A stretch of 64,000 bases of DNA from Undaria pinnatifida (Eukaryota; Sar; Phaeophyceae; Laminariales; Alariaceae), in assembly GCA_012845835.1 (NCBI GenBank), contig JABAKD010000019.1, positions 9,659,584 to 9,723,583 of the forward strand, in the 5' to 3' direction. This document shows, in pieces, positions 1 to 11,200 of this stretch. The number at the start of each line of letters is the position of its first letter. Positions within the stretch are counted from its first letter, which is position 1. Below the pieces are notes generated by a model. The model did not search any database. It was not told the origin of the DNA and saw only the letters and a list, made by a program, of their open reading frames with translations. The position numbers and the translations under genes are program-made.

Positions 1-89
1 AACATATAACAAACAAATATACCGGTCGGGTCACTGCTCTCATAGAAAGTTGATTCCTCGTCATTGTTGCAGGGTCATCTAAAAAAAAA

Positions 90-351
90 GACCGCGTGCT
101 CCGCTAGAGGTGCGCCACTTTTTCTCTGAGGTTTCCTCCGTTTGGGAGCTCAAGACCTTCTCCCGGAAACTGATTTAGGAGAAAATAAAACTGCTACACC
201 GGGTGAAAAGCCCCATATATATGGCCTAGGTACCACAACGAGAATCGTTCAAAAAAACGGCGCATTCCCGACGATTTTGGGTCAAGCGAGCCCCTTCATT
301 CAGAAACCGTTTCAGACCGAAAGTGCATCCTCTATCGTAGCAGCATGCGTC
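90..351. mobile_element. Family A MITE-like element, copy A1
   Basis: The left end reads GACCGCGTGCTCCGCTAGAG and the right end, TCTATCGTAGCAGCATGCGT plus C, is its diverged inverted complement. The interior shares blocks with the other A copies: a TTTGGGAGCT block, a GGCCTAGGTAC block and a CGACGATTTTGGGTCAAG block. No transposase is encoded. The flanking 4 bp do not match, so the target duplication has decayed or an end is misplaced. Confidence 0.7.
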
Positions 352-496
352 CGTACTCCTACGGCATGATGAGGAGATTTTGTTGTTTTTCGTCCACGGC
401 TGTCATGGTAATAAGCGCCTAGCCTTCCTTTTTGGTTTACGGTGCACAGCATTGTCCCACTGGAAGGTGGCACTCAACTGATCCTTGCGGGATGAC

Positions 497-722
497 GACC
501 CATGCTACGATGGAGGCGTACCACATTTTTTTCTGAGGCGCTTTCCTCAGTTTGGGAGCTCAAGACCTCTCCCAATAACTGGTTTGGAGAAACGATAAAA
601 ACTGCTACCGGATTGGCTTAGGTATACAACACGGTATCTTCCGGACTGTTTTAAGTCAAGGAGTCCCGTGTTTGAGGGAAAAAAAATCGGCAAAAAGTGC
701 TCCCTCCATCGTAGCACGCGTC
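497..722. mobile_element. Family A MITE-like element, copy A2
   Basis: The ends are GACCCATGCTACGATGGAGG and the complement of GACGCGTGCTACGATGGAGG. The interior has the family blocks (TTTGGGAGCTCAAGACCTCT and a GGTATACAACACGGTATC region). The flanking tetranucleotides are TGAC and TGCC, which is compatible with a slightly diverged 4-bp duplication. Confidence 0.7.
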
Positions 723-768
723 TGCCGAGGTGGAAAACGCACGCTCTGGGATTTGTACGGCCTCTATT

Positions 769-1180
769 GTCGTTTCTGAAAGGATCCGAGCGGGCATTTT
801 AGTTGCTCGCTCGTGAAAGGATCCGAGCCCGCTCGTTCAATTATCTCCATATCGTGAAAAGATCCGAGCGCGCCCATTCAATTATTCGTTCGTGAAAACA
901 TCAGAGCGCGCACTCAATGTAACCAATGGTCAACATGACCCGAGGGCTCAGCAAATTTTATCGTTCGTCAAAGGATCCCAGCGCTCATTCAATCTTGTCG
1001 TTTCGTGAAAGGATCCCAGCGCGGATTCAACTTCGTCGTTCACATGAAAGGATCTATTCGCGCGTCCAATTGTTCTCGTCCGCGAGAGGGGATTCGAGCG
1101 CGCTAATTCAATTTTTTCCTTCGTGAAAAGGATTCGATTGGTTATGAAAGGTGATCCGAGCGTTCATTCAAATTGACGAC
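769..1180. repeat. Diverged ~40-bp minisatellite containing GGATCC-like cores
   Basis: Around ten imperfect units follow one another, each built on GTGAAAGGATCCGAGCGCGC followed by a TTCAATT-type tail and an ATTCGTTC-type joint. Spacing between GTGAAAGGATC cores is mostly 38-42 bp, with one longer interval near 893-967. Unit sequences differ by several substitutions, so the array is old. No reading frame is maintained across it. Confidence 0.8.
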
Positions 1181-1199
1181 ATGCTGAGCCACACACGCT

Positions 1200-1605
1200 T
1201 GTCTTTTTGGTCTCTGGACGCGCAGGTTTTGCTTTTGTCCGAGGGGTGACTCGGCATCCAGCCGGCGAATCTTTGACGCGGTGTCGGCCGGGTGCATCCC
1301 GGTTCTCACCCAAAAAGAAGGCGGCGTTCTTCCTTTCTTGCGGTAGGACCCAGGATGCCGTAGGGGGTGCACGTACTACGGAGTCGTTCTATGGTAGCCC
1401 CCCCCAACTTTTCTTTAACGACATCGCCGGTTTTCAAACCAACAACGTAACTCCTGAAAAAGGTGCCCATCGCCCCCCCGACGTCATCGTTTGACCGTGC
1501 TTTGCAAACAAGAAAATATGTTATGCCTTTGTTTTTCATAGCATCCTTCCGTCGTGTCGAGCAGCCATGAAACGCCCGCTAAAGAATCGCTGTTTTTTGG
1601 GCAGG
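1200..1605 (+). repeat. Dispersed repeat family E, copy E1
   Basis: This block recurs at 20850-21100 (reverse), 41035-41275 (forward) and in part at 50340-50490. Shared landmarks are TTCCTTTCTTGCGGTAGG, GAGTCGTTCTATGGTAGCCC, an AACTTTTCTTTAACGACATC block and a TCGAGCAGCCATGAAACG block. Several frames are open through it, but the same sequence appears in both orientations elsewhere with frameshifting indels. I treat it as a repeat, probably a transposon fragment of unknown class, not a gene. Confidence 0.65.
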
Positions 1606-1616
1606 CTATATGGTAG

Positions 1617-1900
1617 AATTAATCTACGATAGAGGTTAACACTTTTAGCCCGAAACGGTTTATGAAGGACGGGCTTTCCTTAACCCAAAGAAATCGTCCG
1701 AATTTCGTGTTTTTCTCGCATTCTTCGTTTTGAATACCTAGGCCATGGGATGTTTTCATCCGTAGTATTGTAGCAGTTTTTTTTTTTTCCCCCTGAATCA
1801 GGTTTTTGGTTGAGAAGGACATGTCTTAAGCTCCCAAAATTGAGGAACCCCAGAAAAAACGTGGCATTGCACACACACCTCTATCGTAGCACGCTGCGTC
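1617..1900. mobile_element. Family A MITE-like element, copy A3
   Basis: The right end has the intact terminus (CACCTCTATCGTAGCACGCT then GCGTC). The left end (AATCTACGATAGAGGTTAAC) keeps only the CTACGATAGAGG core. The interior carries the CCCGAAACGGTTTATGAAGG and CTTAACCCAAAGAAATCGTC blocks of the opposite-orientation subgroup. Confidence 0.65.
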
Positions 1901-2283
1901 TGAAAACAAAAAGCGCTAAACGTGGATGGCGTTTGACCTATTCACGACGATTTCGGGTTAAGGAGCCAAAAAAATACGTCAATCAGAAACAAAAAATAGC
2001 CAAAAAAAAGGTTTACCTTTCGTAGAGTCTCGGGAACGCGTGTTCATATTCTGTGCGAGATAAACTGTTTGCGAGCGTACCGCGCAAACTGCGAAAAAAA
2101 GGTGACATTGCGCTTTGTGCAGTTTCTCGGTTCACAGGGAACAACGCTAGTCATGACGGGTTTAGCGAAAAAGTGCTGACATCCTACGCCCCGACGCATG
2201 GCCCGGTTGGGGTGGGCATGCCACCAGTTTGTTTCCGAGGCTCTTCACTCGAGACCAAGGCTATCACGGTATTAGTAGGGGGG
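1901..2283. other. Intergenic stretch with A-family debris, no gene
   Basis: 1917-2020 repeats part of the A interior (a TTTCGGGTTAAGGAGCC block and a run of AAAAAA-rich sequence). The rest has only short open frames with no recognisable protein. Confidence 0.4.
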
Positions 2284-3419
2284 ATGTTACGGTGGTGTTA
2301 TGATGATGTTATGATGATGTTATGATGAGTTATGGTGATATTATTATGATGTCATGATGGTGTTGTGATGGTGTTATTATGATATGTTATGATGGTGTTA
2401 TTATGATATGTTATGATGGTGTTATGATGATGTTATGATGATGTTTTGATGATGCTATGATGATGTTATAATCATGTTTTGATGATGCCAAGATGATGTT
2501 ATGATGATGATGCTATGATGGTGTTATGACAAGTTATGCTGATGTTATGACGATGTTATGATGATGTTATGATGATGTTATGGAGCTATGATGATGTCAC
2601 GGTGATGTTTTGGTGGTGTTATTATGATGTTATTATGATGTTATGATGATTTTATGATGACGTTATGATGGTGTTATGATGATGTTATGAAGGTGTTATG
2701 ACGGCGTTATGATGATGTTATGATGATATTTGGTGGTGTTATGATGATGTTATGATGACGTTATTATGATGTTATGATGGTGCTATGATGATGTTATTGT
2801 GATGCTATTATGATGTTATGATGATGTTATGATGATGTAATGTTGGTGTTATGATGATGTTATGATGATGCTATGATGGTGTTACGATGGTGTTATGATG
2901 GTGATATTATGATGTTATGATGATGTTATGATGACGTTATGATGTTGTGATGATGGTGTTATGATGGTGTTATGACGGCGTTATGATGATGTTATGACGA
3001 TGTTTTGGTTGTATTATGATGATGTTATGATGACGTTATTATGATGTTATGATGGTGCTATGATGATGTTATGATGATGTTACTATGATGTTATGATGAC
3101 GTTATGATGATGGTATGTTGGTGTTATTATGATGTGATGATGATGTTACGATGATGTTTTGATGATGTTATGATGGCGTTATGATGATGTTATTATGATG
3201 TTATGGTGGTGTTATGATGATGTTGTGATGGTGTTATGATTGTGTTATGATGGTATTATGATGATGTTGTCATGATTTTGTGATGCTGTTATGATGGCGT
3301 TATGATGATGTTATGATGACGTTGTGATTACGTTATGAGGATGCTATGATGTTATGACGGTATTATAGTGATGTGATGATGATATGATGGTGTTATGGTG
3401 ATGTTGTATGATGTTATTA
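2284..3419. repeat. 11-bp minisatellite array (TTATGATGATG)n, about 1.1 kb
   Basis: The dominant unit is TTATGATGATG, with variants TTATGATGGTG, TTATGATGACG, CTATGATGATG and TTATTATGATG. That gives roughly 100 units with scattered 3-bp expansions and contractions. The + strand is almost free of cytosine, a strong strand asymmetry. No function can be read from it. Confidence 0.95.
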
Positions 3420-3446
3420 TATGCCCATCTGTTTACTGCCGGGTCT

Positions 3447-3555
3447 GAGCTATCATATCATATCATGTGATATCATATCATATCATATCATATCATATCA
3501 TATCACATCATATAATATCATATCATATCATATCATATCATATCATACCATACTC
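3447..3555. repeat. TATCA pentanucleotide microsatellite
   Basis: About twenty tandem copies of ATCAT/TATCA with a few variants (ATGTGAT, CACATCATATA). It abuts the 11-bp array with a 27-bp non-repeat spacer. Immediately downstream is a family B half-palindrome (TACTCGTACGAGTGACC). Confidence 0.95.
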
Positions 3556-3579
3556 GTACGAGTGACCCTGTACCTCACT

Positions 3580-3836
3580 GACCGCGCGTGCTACGGTAGA
3601 GGTAGCACTTTTCGCCTGAAACGGTTTCTGAATGACTCAAGACACTCCTTAACCCATAATCGTCGGAAACAGGCCATTTTGTTTTGCGCGACTCTCGTTG
3701 TTTACCTAGGCCATGGGATTTTTCACCCGGAATAATGTATCAGTTATTTGTTTTCCCATGAAAGCAGTTTTTCGGTTAAGAACGCCGTTTCTTAGGCTCC
3801 TGAAATGAAGAACCCCAGAAAAAAACGTGGTGCGCC
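3580..3836. mobile_element. Family A MITE-like element, copy A4 (right end lost)
   Basis: The left end reads GACCGCGCGTGCTACGGTAG. The interior has the GAAACGGTTTCTGAATGACT and CCTAGGCCATGGGATTTTTC blocks. The copy stops at GTGGTGCGCCT without the CTATCGTAGC terminus. It starts directly after a family B end (CGAGTGACCCTGTACCTCAC), suggesting insertion into a B copy. Confidence 0.65.
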
Positions 3837-4088
3837 TGACCCAGCAAAACTTTAGGCAAACTTTTGTAGCAGCGTAGATTACCATTCCGCTGCTGCAGAT
3901 TCATGTGTCGCTAAAATAGAAAAAATAAAAACGAAAGCCCAAGGCCGCAATAAAAAAACAGTGGGGGTCACTGGCGCGAGTAAGCCGCGAGGTACTGCAA
4001 CAAGAGAAGGCTCTAAAGGCGACCCCCCCTAGTACCGTAGCCTTAGTCTCGAGGAGGACTGTATCCTCTCCCTCAATACCCTTGATTT

Positions 4089-4417
4089 GGCGCGTGCTAC
4101 GATAGAGGTGCGCCATTTTTTTTTTAGGTTTCCTCAATTTGGGAGCTTTAGAGCCCCCAAATCCCTCCCTATTCTAAATTCAAGTAAAATTGTCCCCAAA
4201 AAGAGGTTCCAGTTGTGAAGGGGTTAAAACCTCTCCCAAAGTCCGATCTGGAGAAAAAGAAAACTGCTACCGGACGAAAAATCCCATGCCCTAGGGATGC
4301 ACACAACAAGAATGATGGGAAAAAAAAGCGTAGTTTCCGACGATTTTTGGCCAAGGACACCCGTCATTCAGAAAACATTTCAGACGAAAAGCGCTACACT
4401 CTATCGTAGCATTCGCC
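4089..4417. mobile_element. Family A MITE-like element, copy A5, TSD ATTT
   Basis: Terminal sequences are GGCGCGTGCTACGATAGAGG and the complement of GGCGAATGCTACGATAGAGT. The element is flanked by an exact direct repeat ATTT at 4085-4088 and 4418-4421. At 329 bp it is the longest well-bounded copy; the extra length is a block around 4160-4220 absent from most others. Confidence 0.85.
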
Positions 4418-4602
4418 ATTTCGAAAAACGTGAACGTGCTAGACCCGACTAAACGCAATCTCATGCCCCCTCAGGTATGGGAAAAAGTCCGACGAATTTA
4501 GGGTTCAAGAAGCCGCGCGCCATTTAGAAAACGGTGTAGCCAAAACGTGCACCGCCCTCTATCGTGGCACTCGTCGCGCTAGTCGATTGACCATTGGCCA
4601 TA

Positions 4603-4857
4603 CGCACATGCCACGACAAAGGTAGCGATTTTCGCCTGAAACGGTTTCTGAATGACTCAAGACACTCCTTAACCCAAAATCGTCGGAAATAGGTAACTTT
4701 TTTTGCATGATTCTCGTTGTATGTCTAGGCAACGGGATTTTGGCATCCGGTAGCAGTTTTATTTTGCTCCAAATAAGTTTTTGGGAGAGGTCTGAAGCTC
4801 CCAAACTGAGGAGAACCTCAGGAAAAAAAGGGGTGCATCTCCATCGTAGCACGCGCC
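4603..4857. mobile_element. Family A MITE-like element, copy A6, TSD CATA
   Basis: The left end CGCACATGCCACGACAAAGG is diverged; the right end is the complement of GGCGCGTGCTACGATGGAGA. Exact CATA direct repeats lie at 4599-4602 and 4858-4861. Length is 255 bp. Confidence 0.8.
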
Positions 4858-5319
4858 CATAGACATCCCACTTCCTAGACGCGGAGCAAGTGCCACCACG
4901 GGGGTCAGGGAGTGCGCTGTGATGATCGCTCTATATCACTTTCTGAATTCCACCCGGGGGGGTTCGAGGCCACTCGCGTGAGTGACTCGTACAGCCCTCT
5001 AGACTTTGTCGCCCTATTTCGTGAAAAATAACACGCCACCACAGCTCGAACATTTTTATTTTCGCCTCGGCTCGGGACGGATTCCACGTGTACGACAGAG
5101 ACATATATATAGAGCTCTGCTAATAACAATGCTGAACTGCGCTCCCCCTCGTCACCTCGAGGGGCGTTCCACGTCACACCCACACTGACTTCGAGAAGAA
5201 TGACAAGCGCAATCCCACGCATCAATCCCAACGAAACGGCCCAGCAGGTGTAGAAAATAGCACTCGCCATTCGAGAGCGTCAGTGGGTATATGTTTCTCA
5301 CGAGGTGAGGAGCCTCGCC
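4858..5319. other. Intergenic stretch between A elements, no gene
   Basis: 4970-5000 holds a family B palindrome (GCCACTCGCGTGAGTGACTC). Open frames on both strands are short and unlike any protein I recognise. Confidence 0.4.
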
Positions 5320-5842
5320 GACGCGTGCTACGATAGTGGTATTCCGCTTTTTTTCTTAGGTTCCTTAATTTGGGAGCTGACGCGTGCTGCGATAGAGATG
5401 CACCAGTTTTTTTCAGAGGCTTCCTCAATTTCGGAGCTTAAGAACTCTCCTCCCAAAAACTGATTTGTTGGACAAGAAAAAATAAACTGTAACCGGACGA
5501 AAAATCCCATGGCCTAGGTACACGATGACAACCAGGATTTTTTTTTTCGCGTGTTTCCGACGATTTTGGTTGGGTCAAGGAGCCCCGTCATTCAGAAACA
5601 ATTTCATGTCGAAAAGTGGTGCGCTTTTATCGTAGCATTGGTCAGCTTAAGACCTCTCCCAAGAACTGACTGTGGGAGAAAAAATAAAGCTGCTACCGCC
5701 GGATGAAAAATCCCATGTCGTAGGTACACGACGAGAATCATGAAACAAAATTAGGTCGATTTCGGCCCATTTTGGGTTAAGGAGCCCCGTCATTCGGAAA
5801 ACGTTTCAGACGAAAAGTGCTGCCTCTATCGTAGCTCGCGTC
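5320..5842. mobile_element. Family A element A7a, split by a second A element
   Basis: The left part is 5320-5378 (GACGCGTGCTACGATAGTGG at the end) and the right part is 5648-5842, ending in the complement of GACGCGAGCTACGATAGAGG. The interior resumes in register after the inserted copy: TTTGGGAGCT before it, AGCTTAAGACCTCTCCCAAG after it. Outer flanks are CGCC and CGCT, a near-match of 4 bp. Confidence 0.8.
5379..5643. mobile_element. Family A element A7b, nested in A7a, TSD AGCT
   Basis: Ends are GACGCGTGCTGCGATAGAGA and the complement of GACCAATGCTACGATAAAAG. Direct repeats AGCT sit at 5375-5378 and 5644-5647. The host sequence around the insertion is itself an A element, so the empty site can be predicted from sibling copies, which show a single AGCT there. 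This fixes both element boundaries. Confidence 0.88.
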
Positions 5843-6060
5843 CGCTAGGGGATACATACTTTCGATAAAAAAGCCCCCATCCCAGCCTACGGTGTAGGGG
5901 GGCGGGGGGGCGGGGCGTACTCAATTGTTGCTTGCCTTAGAGTCAGTTGACCGCTGACCATGCATCCGTTTCGAGACGAAGCACAAAAAAGCCCGATCCC
6001 GGGCTAACGTGTAGGGGGTCTCTTCTGGGGCGCTTTTTTTTTTGCACAGTTAGTGGCATC

Positions 6061-6345
6061 GGAGTCACTCGAGCGCGAGTGACCACGCTCTATTCCTTTC
6101 CAGTCTCGAGCTTTCGCTTTCGCTTTTTTTTTTTTTTTTTTTTTTCTTCTTGTTTATTCACTTTTTTCGATATGAATCCTGCAATGGAATTGGAACGCTA
6201 CGCTGCACTCTGAAAAAGCAGTTTTGTCCGTGAGGTACATTGAGAGTCAGTCGTGTGGTATTAATAGTGGTGAAAACCCGGTAGCGAAAAAGGGGGTAAT
6301 AGCATTCATTAGCCAATATTAACACCCCCCTACCTGACGTAGCCT
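6061..6345. mobile_element. Family B paired-palindrome repeat, copy B1
   Basis: The left palindrome is GAGTCACTCGAGCGCGAGTG and the decayed right one is GAGTCAGTCGTGTGG, about 180 bp apart. Between them is the ACGCTACGCTGCACTCTG block equivalent to CACGCTGCGCCAA of other copies. The right end is CCTACCTGACGTAGCC. A 25-bp T run lies inside at 6122-6146. Confidence 0.6.
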
Positions 6346-6541
6346 TGGTGCAGGCTGTTACGATAGAGGTACCTCTAGCGTAACGCCCACCTCCGGGATG
6401 AAAATAACGGGGGAGTGCGAAATGCTACACGAAGGCCGTTTTTTTTTGCGGCTGAGAGGCGCTCACCACGCGAGTGTCCTGTACCGAGTGGGGCGTTTTG
6501 GATTCGCGAAGGTATTTACTCACCGCCACACAACCCCTACT

Positions 6542-6807
6542 GACGCGTGTTACGTTAGAGGTATACCTTTTTTTGGCTTTTTTTTCTGAATGACGGGGCT
6601 CCTTAACCCAAAATAGTCGGAAATCGACCATTTTATTTCTTGCGTGGTTCTGTTCGTGTACCTAGGCCATGGGATTTCTCATCCGGTAGCAGCTTTATTA
6701 TTTGTCTCCCACAACGAGTTTTTGGGGGAGTTCTTGAGCTCCCAAATTAAGGAACACCCCAGAAGAACAAAACGGCGTGCACCTCTGTTTTTTTTAGCAC
6801 GCGCGTC
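6542..6807. mobile_element. Family A MITE-like element, copy A10, TSD TACT
   Basis: The left end is GACGCGTGTTACGTTAGAGG. The right end is the complement of GACGCGCGTGCTAAAAAAAA. Exact TACT direct repeats lie at 6538-6541 and 6808-6811. A second copy of the right terminus (AAGGAACACCCCAGAAAAAA to CGCGCGTC) follows at 6838-6895, either a tandem duplication or a second truncated insertion. Confidence 0.82.
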
Positions 6808-7028
6808 TACTCTACTCCAACGTACTCCCCCGAATCAAGGAACACCCCAGAAAAAAAAAAACGGTGTGCACCTCTGTTTATGCAACACGCGCGTCTACTC
6901 TACCTCAACCTGCTCCAACCGAGCCATGTCTAAGTTTATACCTCAAGCGCTCTTTGTGAGGTGCGTCCAGCCATTATTCGCGTGAGTGTCCTCCCTCCTA
7001 TTGGCGGCCGTGAAAGTGGGGGTGCCCC

Positions 7029-7262
7029 CTACCTTAGCCTTTTTGTCTGTAATACCATAGTTTCCTTGGTCAGTCATACAATTGCAACACTGTTGGTGAA
7101 TTCAGCTATTATACCAGCAACACCCTGTTGTTCCACCCACCTACCTTAGCTTTTTTGTCTGTAATACCATAGTTTCCTTGGTCAGTCATACAATTGCAAC
7201 ACTGTCGGTGAATTCAGCTATTATTATATTAATACCAGCAACACCCTGTTGTTCCACCCACC
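7029..7262. repeat. Tandem duplication of ~112 bp
   Basis: Copies 7029-7140 and 7141-7262 begin CTACCTTAGC and end TGTTGTTCCACCCAC. They are nearly identical apart from TGTTGG/TGTCGG and about 9 extra bases (TTATATTAA) in the second copy. No open frame runs through both. Confidence 0.92.
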
Positions 7263-7529
7263 GCGTAATGTTTTCGCTTGTCTCTTGGCCGAACATCTTC
7301 TTTTTGTAGCCCTCGTCCACGCGCTGCGGGGCTTTTTGCCTCGAACACAGCCGTCGCGTAGGAGAGCTTAACTGAAAGATGAAAATGTCACCATTTATTT
7401 TTTCATCAGGTATTCCGTTTGGCTTCCTCTAGCAAAACCTGGGATGCCCGTATATTCCGTGTATTAGCACTTGGCGAGGAGAGTGGCGGCGACTGCCGTA
7501 GTGTTTGCGTTTAGTCGATCACCATGCTT
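7263..7529. other. Short unassigned stretch, no gene
   Basis: Contains no recognisable coding motif and no family A or B match apart from the start of A11 at its right edge. Confidence 0.3.
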
Positions 7530-7690
7530 GACGCGTGCTACGATAGCAGTACCGTGCCACATTTTCGACATAATATTTTTCTGCATGGGACGGGCTTTTA
7601 AACCCAATATCGTCGGAAAATGGTCGTTCCTGTTTTGCGTTTTTTTTTTTTTACCTACCCTAGGCCATGCATGGGTTGGGAGCGATCGGG
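7530..7690. mobile_element. Family A element fragment, copy A11
   Basis: The left end GACGCGTGCTACGATAGCAG is intact. The interior shows AACCCAATATCGTCGGAAAA and a CCTAGGCCATG block; the right half is lost. Confidence 0.6.
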
Positions 7691-7889
7691 ATCACTTTCA
7701 GTTTACTCAGAATATCTCAATTTTTGGGATGAGGTACCCGTAAATAAATTATTTATGCACATACTGAATTCCACAGATGTATGGATTTGTCCCCCTCAAA
7801 TTGATGCGGGTTATATGTAGTTTCCGCGCGCAGAACAAGGCTGAACGTTGTAGTCCTGTTGACGCTGGCACTAGCAGGAGACCTGTGTC

Positions 7890-8030
7890 CTTCATGAGGG
7901 TATAGACGCCCCGTAACACGCGCGCTATGGAAGTATCACACGCAGCTTGCAAAGCTGAGTTTCGATCAAATTCCTCTTTGGTCGATCTCACACACAGCTG
8001 AAGTGTATTTTTTCCTTTAAGTATAATAGA
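7890..8030 (-). repeat. Dispersed repeat family C, copy C1 (reverse)
   Basis: Read on the minus strand it contains CAGCTGTG, GATCGAAACTCAGCTTTGCA and AGCTGCGTGTGATACTTCC, then a CCCTCATGAAGGACACAGGT block. It matches copies at 37577, 40148, 41488 (reverse) and 45049. It lies 200 bp upstream of the first GT47 exon. Confidence 0.7.
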
Positions 8031-8232
8031 AGGGTTCCTCAAGCAACCTCCCTCAGAAGGCAGAAGAAAAAAATGCAACTTGATTTCACCCCGCGAGGAA
8101 TGTGTCGCTTAGTGGATTACAAATAATTTTGTTAAGATGTCTGTATTGATCACCGGGCGAGTGGTTCGCAACCAAAAATAAATTAAAAACAATGTTGCGA
8201 TGGTTTCTTGTTCGTTTGATCGATCGTGCCAG

Positions 8233-11200
8233 GACTGGGCTGAACTACTCCGAATTCGCCGTGGTAATGGAATCGGGCGCCTTCGACACTACGGAAAGCG
8301 TCAAGGGCATCGTCAGGGAGCTCTCCCTAAGGTACTTATTTGGCTTGTTCGGTCCTGTGGACGCGTGCCATTTCTGCCGATTCGATTTTGTTTCTGACGC
8401 ACAGGGCTTGCCAACGAGCATGTAATATACCCAATACCGATCGTTGTGTTATACAACCAGTGTTGGTTTCTTCATCACTGGGCCATGCGATTCTTTAGCC
8501 GCGAGATTTTTTGTTTCACATTATGATTTTTCGAAATGAGTTCGTTAAAAATGAGTGAAAGGTGACTCATGATATGTACGGTGAAAAGTAGTGAAAGGTG
8601 CGCCATTTTTTTTTTTGCGTCCACGGAGGGTGTGGGTGCTTGAGTAGCTCTATAATTTTATAAGTCACCCAAAAGTTGACTTGATAATAGAGCACGAAAA
8701 ATATAAACTGAAAAGTGCAACCAGATGACCGAACCCATGCATGGCCTAGGGTAGCAAAACAAATGGTATTGCTAGACCTATGCGACGATAGGGGGGAGTA
8801 GAGCTTACCACTTATTCGAGACGATGGTTGACGCACACTGTGCGTACGAGACGAAGGGGGATTCACGGTACATTGGACTCGTGCTACGATAGAGGAAGCA
8901 CTTTTTGTCTGATTTTTTTTCTGAATGACGGTTCCTTAACTCATAGTCGTCGGAAGTACGCCATTTGTTTTGGGATGATTCTCGTTGCATACCTAGACTC
9001 TGGGATGTTTCACCCGGTAGCTGTTGTAATTTTCTCCAAATCAGTTGTTGGGTTAAGAATGCCGTGTCTTAAGCTCCAAAAGTGAGAGGTCTCATAAAAT
9101 AAATGGTGCACCTCTATCGTAGCACGCGTCATTGGTTGTTGCGATTCATTAGGTTAGGGTTGGGGTTAGAGTATATGTATAATTTAAAGAGCACGTCAAT
9201 CATTTTCTCGAAAAAGCGGTAAGGTACCCTCGTAGGGAGATCACTTCTGTTGGCTTTGTTTTGGCAGCAGTGGCTTGGGCTGACTCGCGCGATTAACTCA
9301 TCGTTCCTTCGCTGTCTTGAAAGCGCCCGTCCTGTTTCAAGTTTGCGACATCAATTAGCTATGTCATGGTAAGCTACGCTGCGCCAAACAAGATCGACGA
9401 AAGGTGTTTCAATCCGCGACATGCGGAGTTACTCGTCCGAGTGGCTCCATCCCGCACGCTAGGGAAAATGGGTCCCTCTACCGTAGGCTTGGACCGCAAA
9501 AAGAAATGAGATTCCGGCGAACGATTTTGAGCTAAGGCGCGAGGAGCCCCGTCATTCAAAAAAAAATATTGGTCCAAAATATGCTACTACTACCTTTAAT
9601 CGTAGGATGCCCTCCCCGTTGTTAAGAGAAGACCTGCGCCAGAACCTCGTTCGAGGGGGCGTCGCCCCGACACACACACTATGGTTCCTTAAAAGGACAC
9701 CACCTATAGTAGTTGATCGGGAGCTGATCGTTCGTTCCGTCGGCCGCCAGCTGGTTCGTCGGACCGGTAAATATATAGCGATTTGCACGCATTTCGATGT
9801 GGATCGATCGCCTCGTCGGCCGTGGTACGACCGGCCAATCGATAGGTCCTGAAAAGCCTACGTCAGCAGAGCGGTGAACGCACGTTCGTTGAATGGTTGA
9901 CTCGTTGGCTCGTTGGTTCGTTAGTGCTGCAACCCCTACTGCGTGCTTGGTGTGCGCGATGTTTGTCTGGTGAGGGGGAAAACTGAAAACCCGACATGCT
10001 CCGTCCGGGCATTTTTTTTTCTTCACACTTGTACTTTCCAGCTTCTGGACAAGCCGTGGTCCTAGGTGTCGTCCCTTCTCCCCCCCGGTTCTTGCCTTCA
10101 ACTGTTTTATCGCGCATAGGTTTCAGCAATCCCACTGCTCGTCGATTTTCATCAAATGTTGCTAATTCACGCTCTCGCGCTTTCCACAGGTAAATGTGTG
10201 CACAACAAAAAGCCCCTACGAATTTATACGAGTAAGCACTCAATATCTCACCCGAAACACGAATTCGAAGATATTCATTCGCGCAACCCAGACCAAAAAG
10301 TGTTAACGCTCTAGTCCAAAACCAACTCTACTCTTGAAGTCACCACATGCTCACCGATAGTTCCAAACGTGAGGAGCTCGACCGGACACAATAAAAAAAA
10401 ATGGTCCAAAACGTGCAACTCTTACCGCACTATAGAGGTATGTCGCCTTGTACTGTTTTGACACCCACCCATACGCGCGTGCGTGCGCGACAACGGCAGG
10501 TCGGATGCAGAGCTGACAACGCTCCGCGAAGGTCTCTCGCAGCGACGATCCTCGGTATTGTACGGGGTGACTACGGGACCGGAACTTTCGGACATGAAAC
10601 CGTTCCACGACACTGCGTCCAGGTTTCTGCAAGAGGTTCGCATTTTGCGGCCAGTGCAGCAGTGCGCTAAATCCCACCGTCAAGACAAGAACTAAACCAA
10701 AAGCACAAACCGGTATTCCGCCAACAATGGGTATGGTGCGGACTTCCCTACACAGTTTCCATGTAACTTGTCCCCAAAAAACGGGTTCCTGTTTTAAAGG
10801 CGTTAAGAAGAAGCCACGTATCGTAGCACGCGTCTCAACGTGTGTATTGTTTTACACATTCTGTCTATCTATTATTTTCCCACTTTTTCTTTCGCTTGTT
10901 CTCCCTCCCTAGACTTTACTAAGTTCCGGGGCCACTACACGCAGGGTCTTCTCCTCCCTCCCCACTACGGGACATTTTGTCTTATTTTTGTCGCGAGCAG
11001 CCTTCATCCCTTTGTTCCCTCGCCGGCTCGAATCGAAATGTGACGATTGATGTCTGCCTTATGCATCACGCAAAGAAGGCACACACCCTAACAGCCCTTC
11101 TGACAATTTTTCCAAGCCGATTTTCTCGACAACGTGGAAAGCCCAAGCACCGAGCGACGCGTCCATGGAAATGTAGGAATATATGGACCGTAAGACAAGG

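Noticed and set aside
9679..10243. Two overlapping minus frames of 126-140 codons
   Set aside because: They fall in the GT47 copy 1 intron, overlap each other and have no motif.
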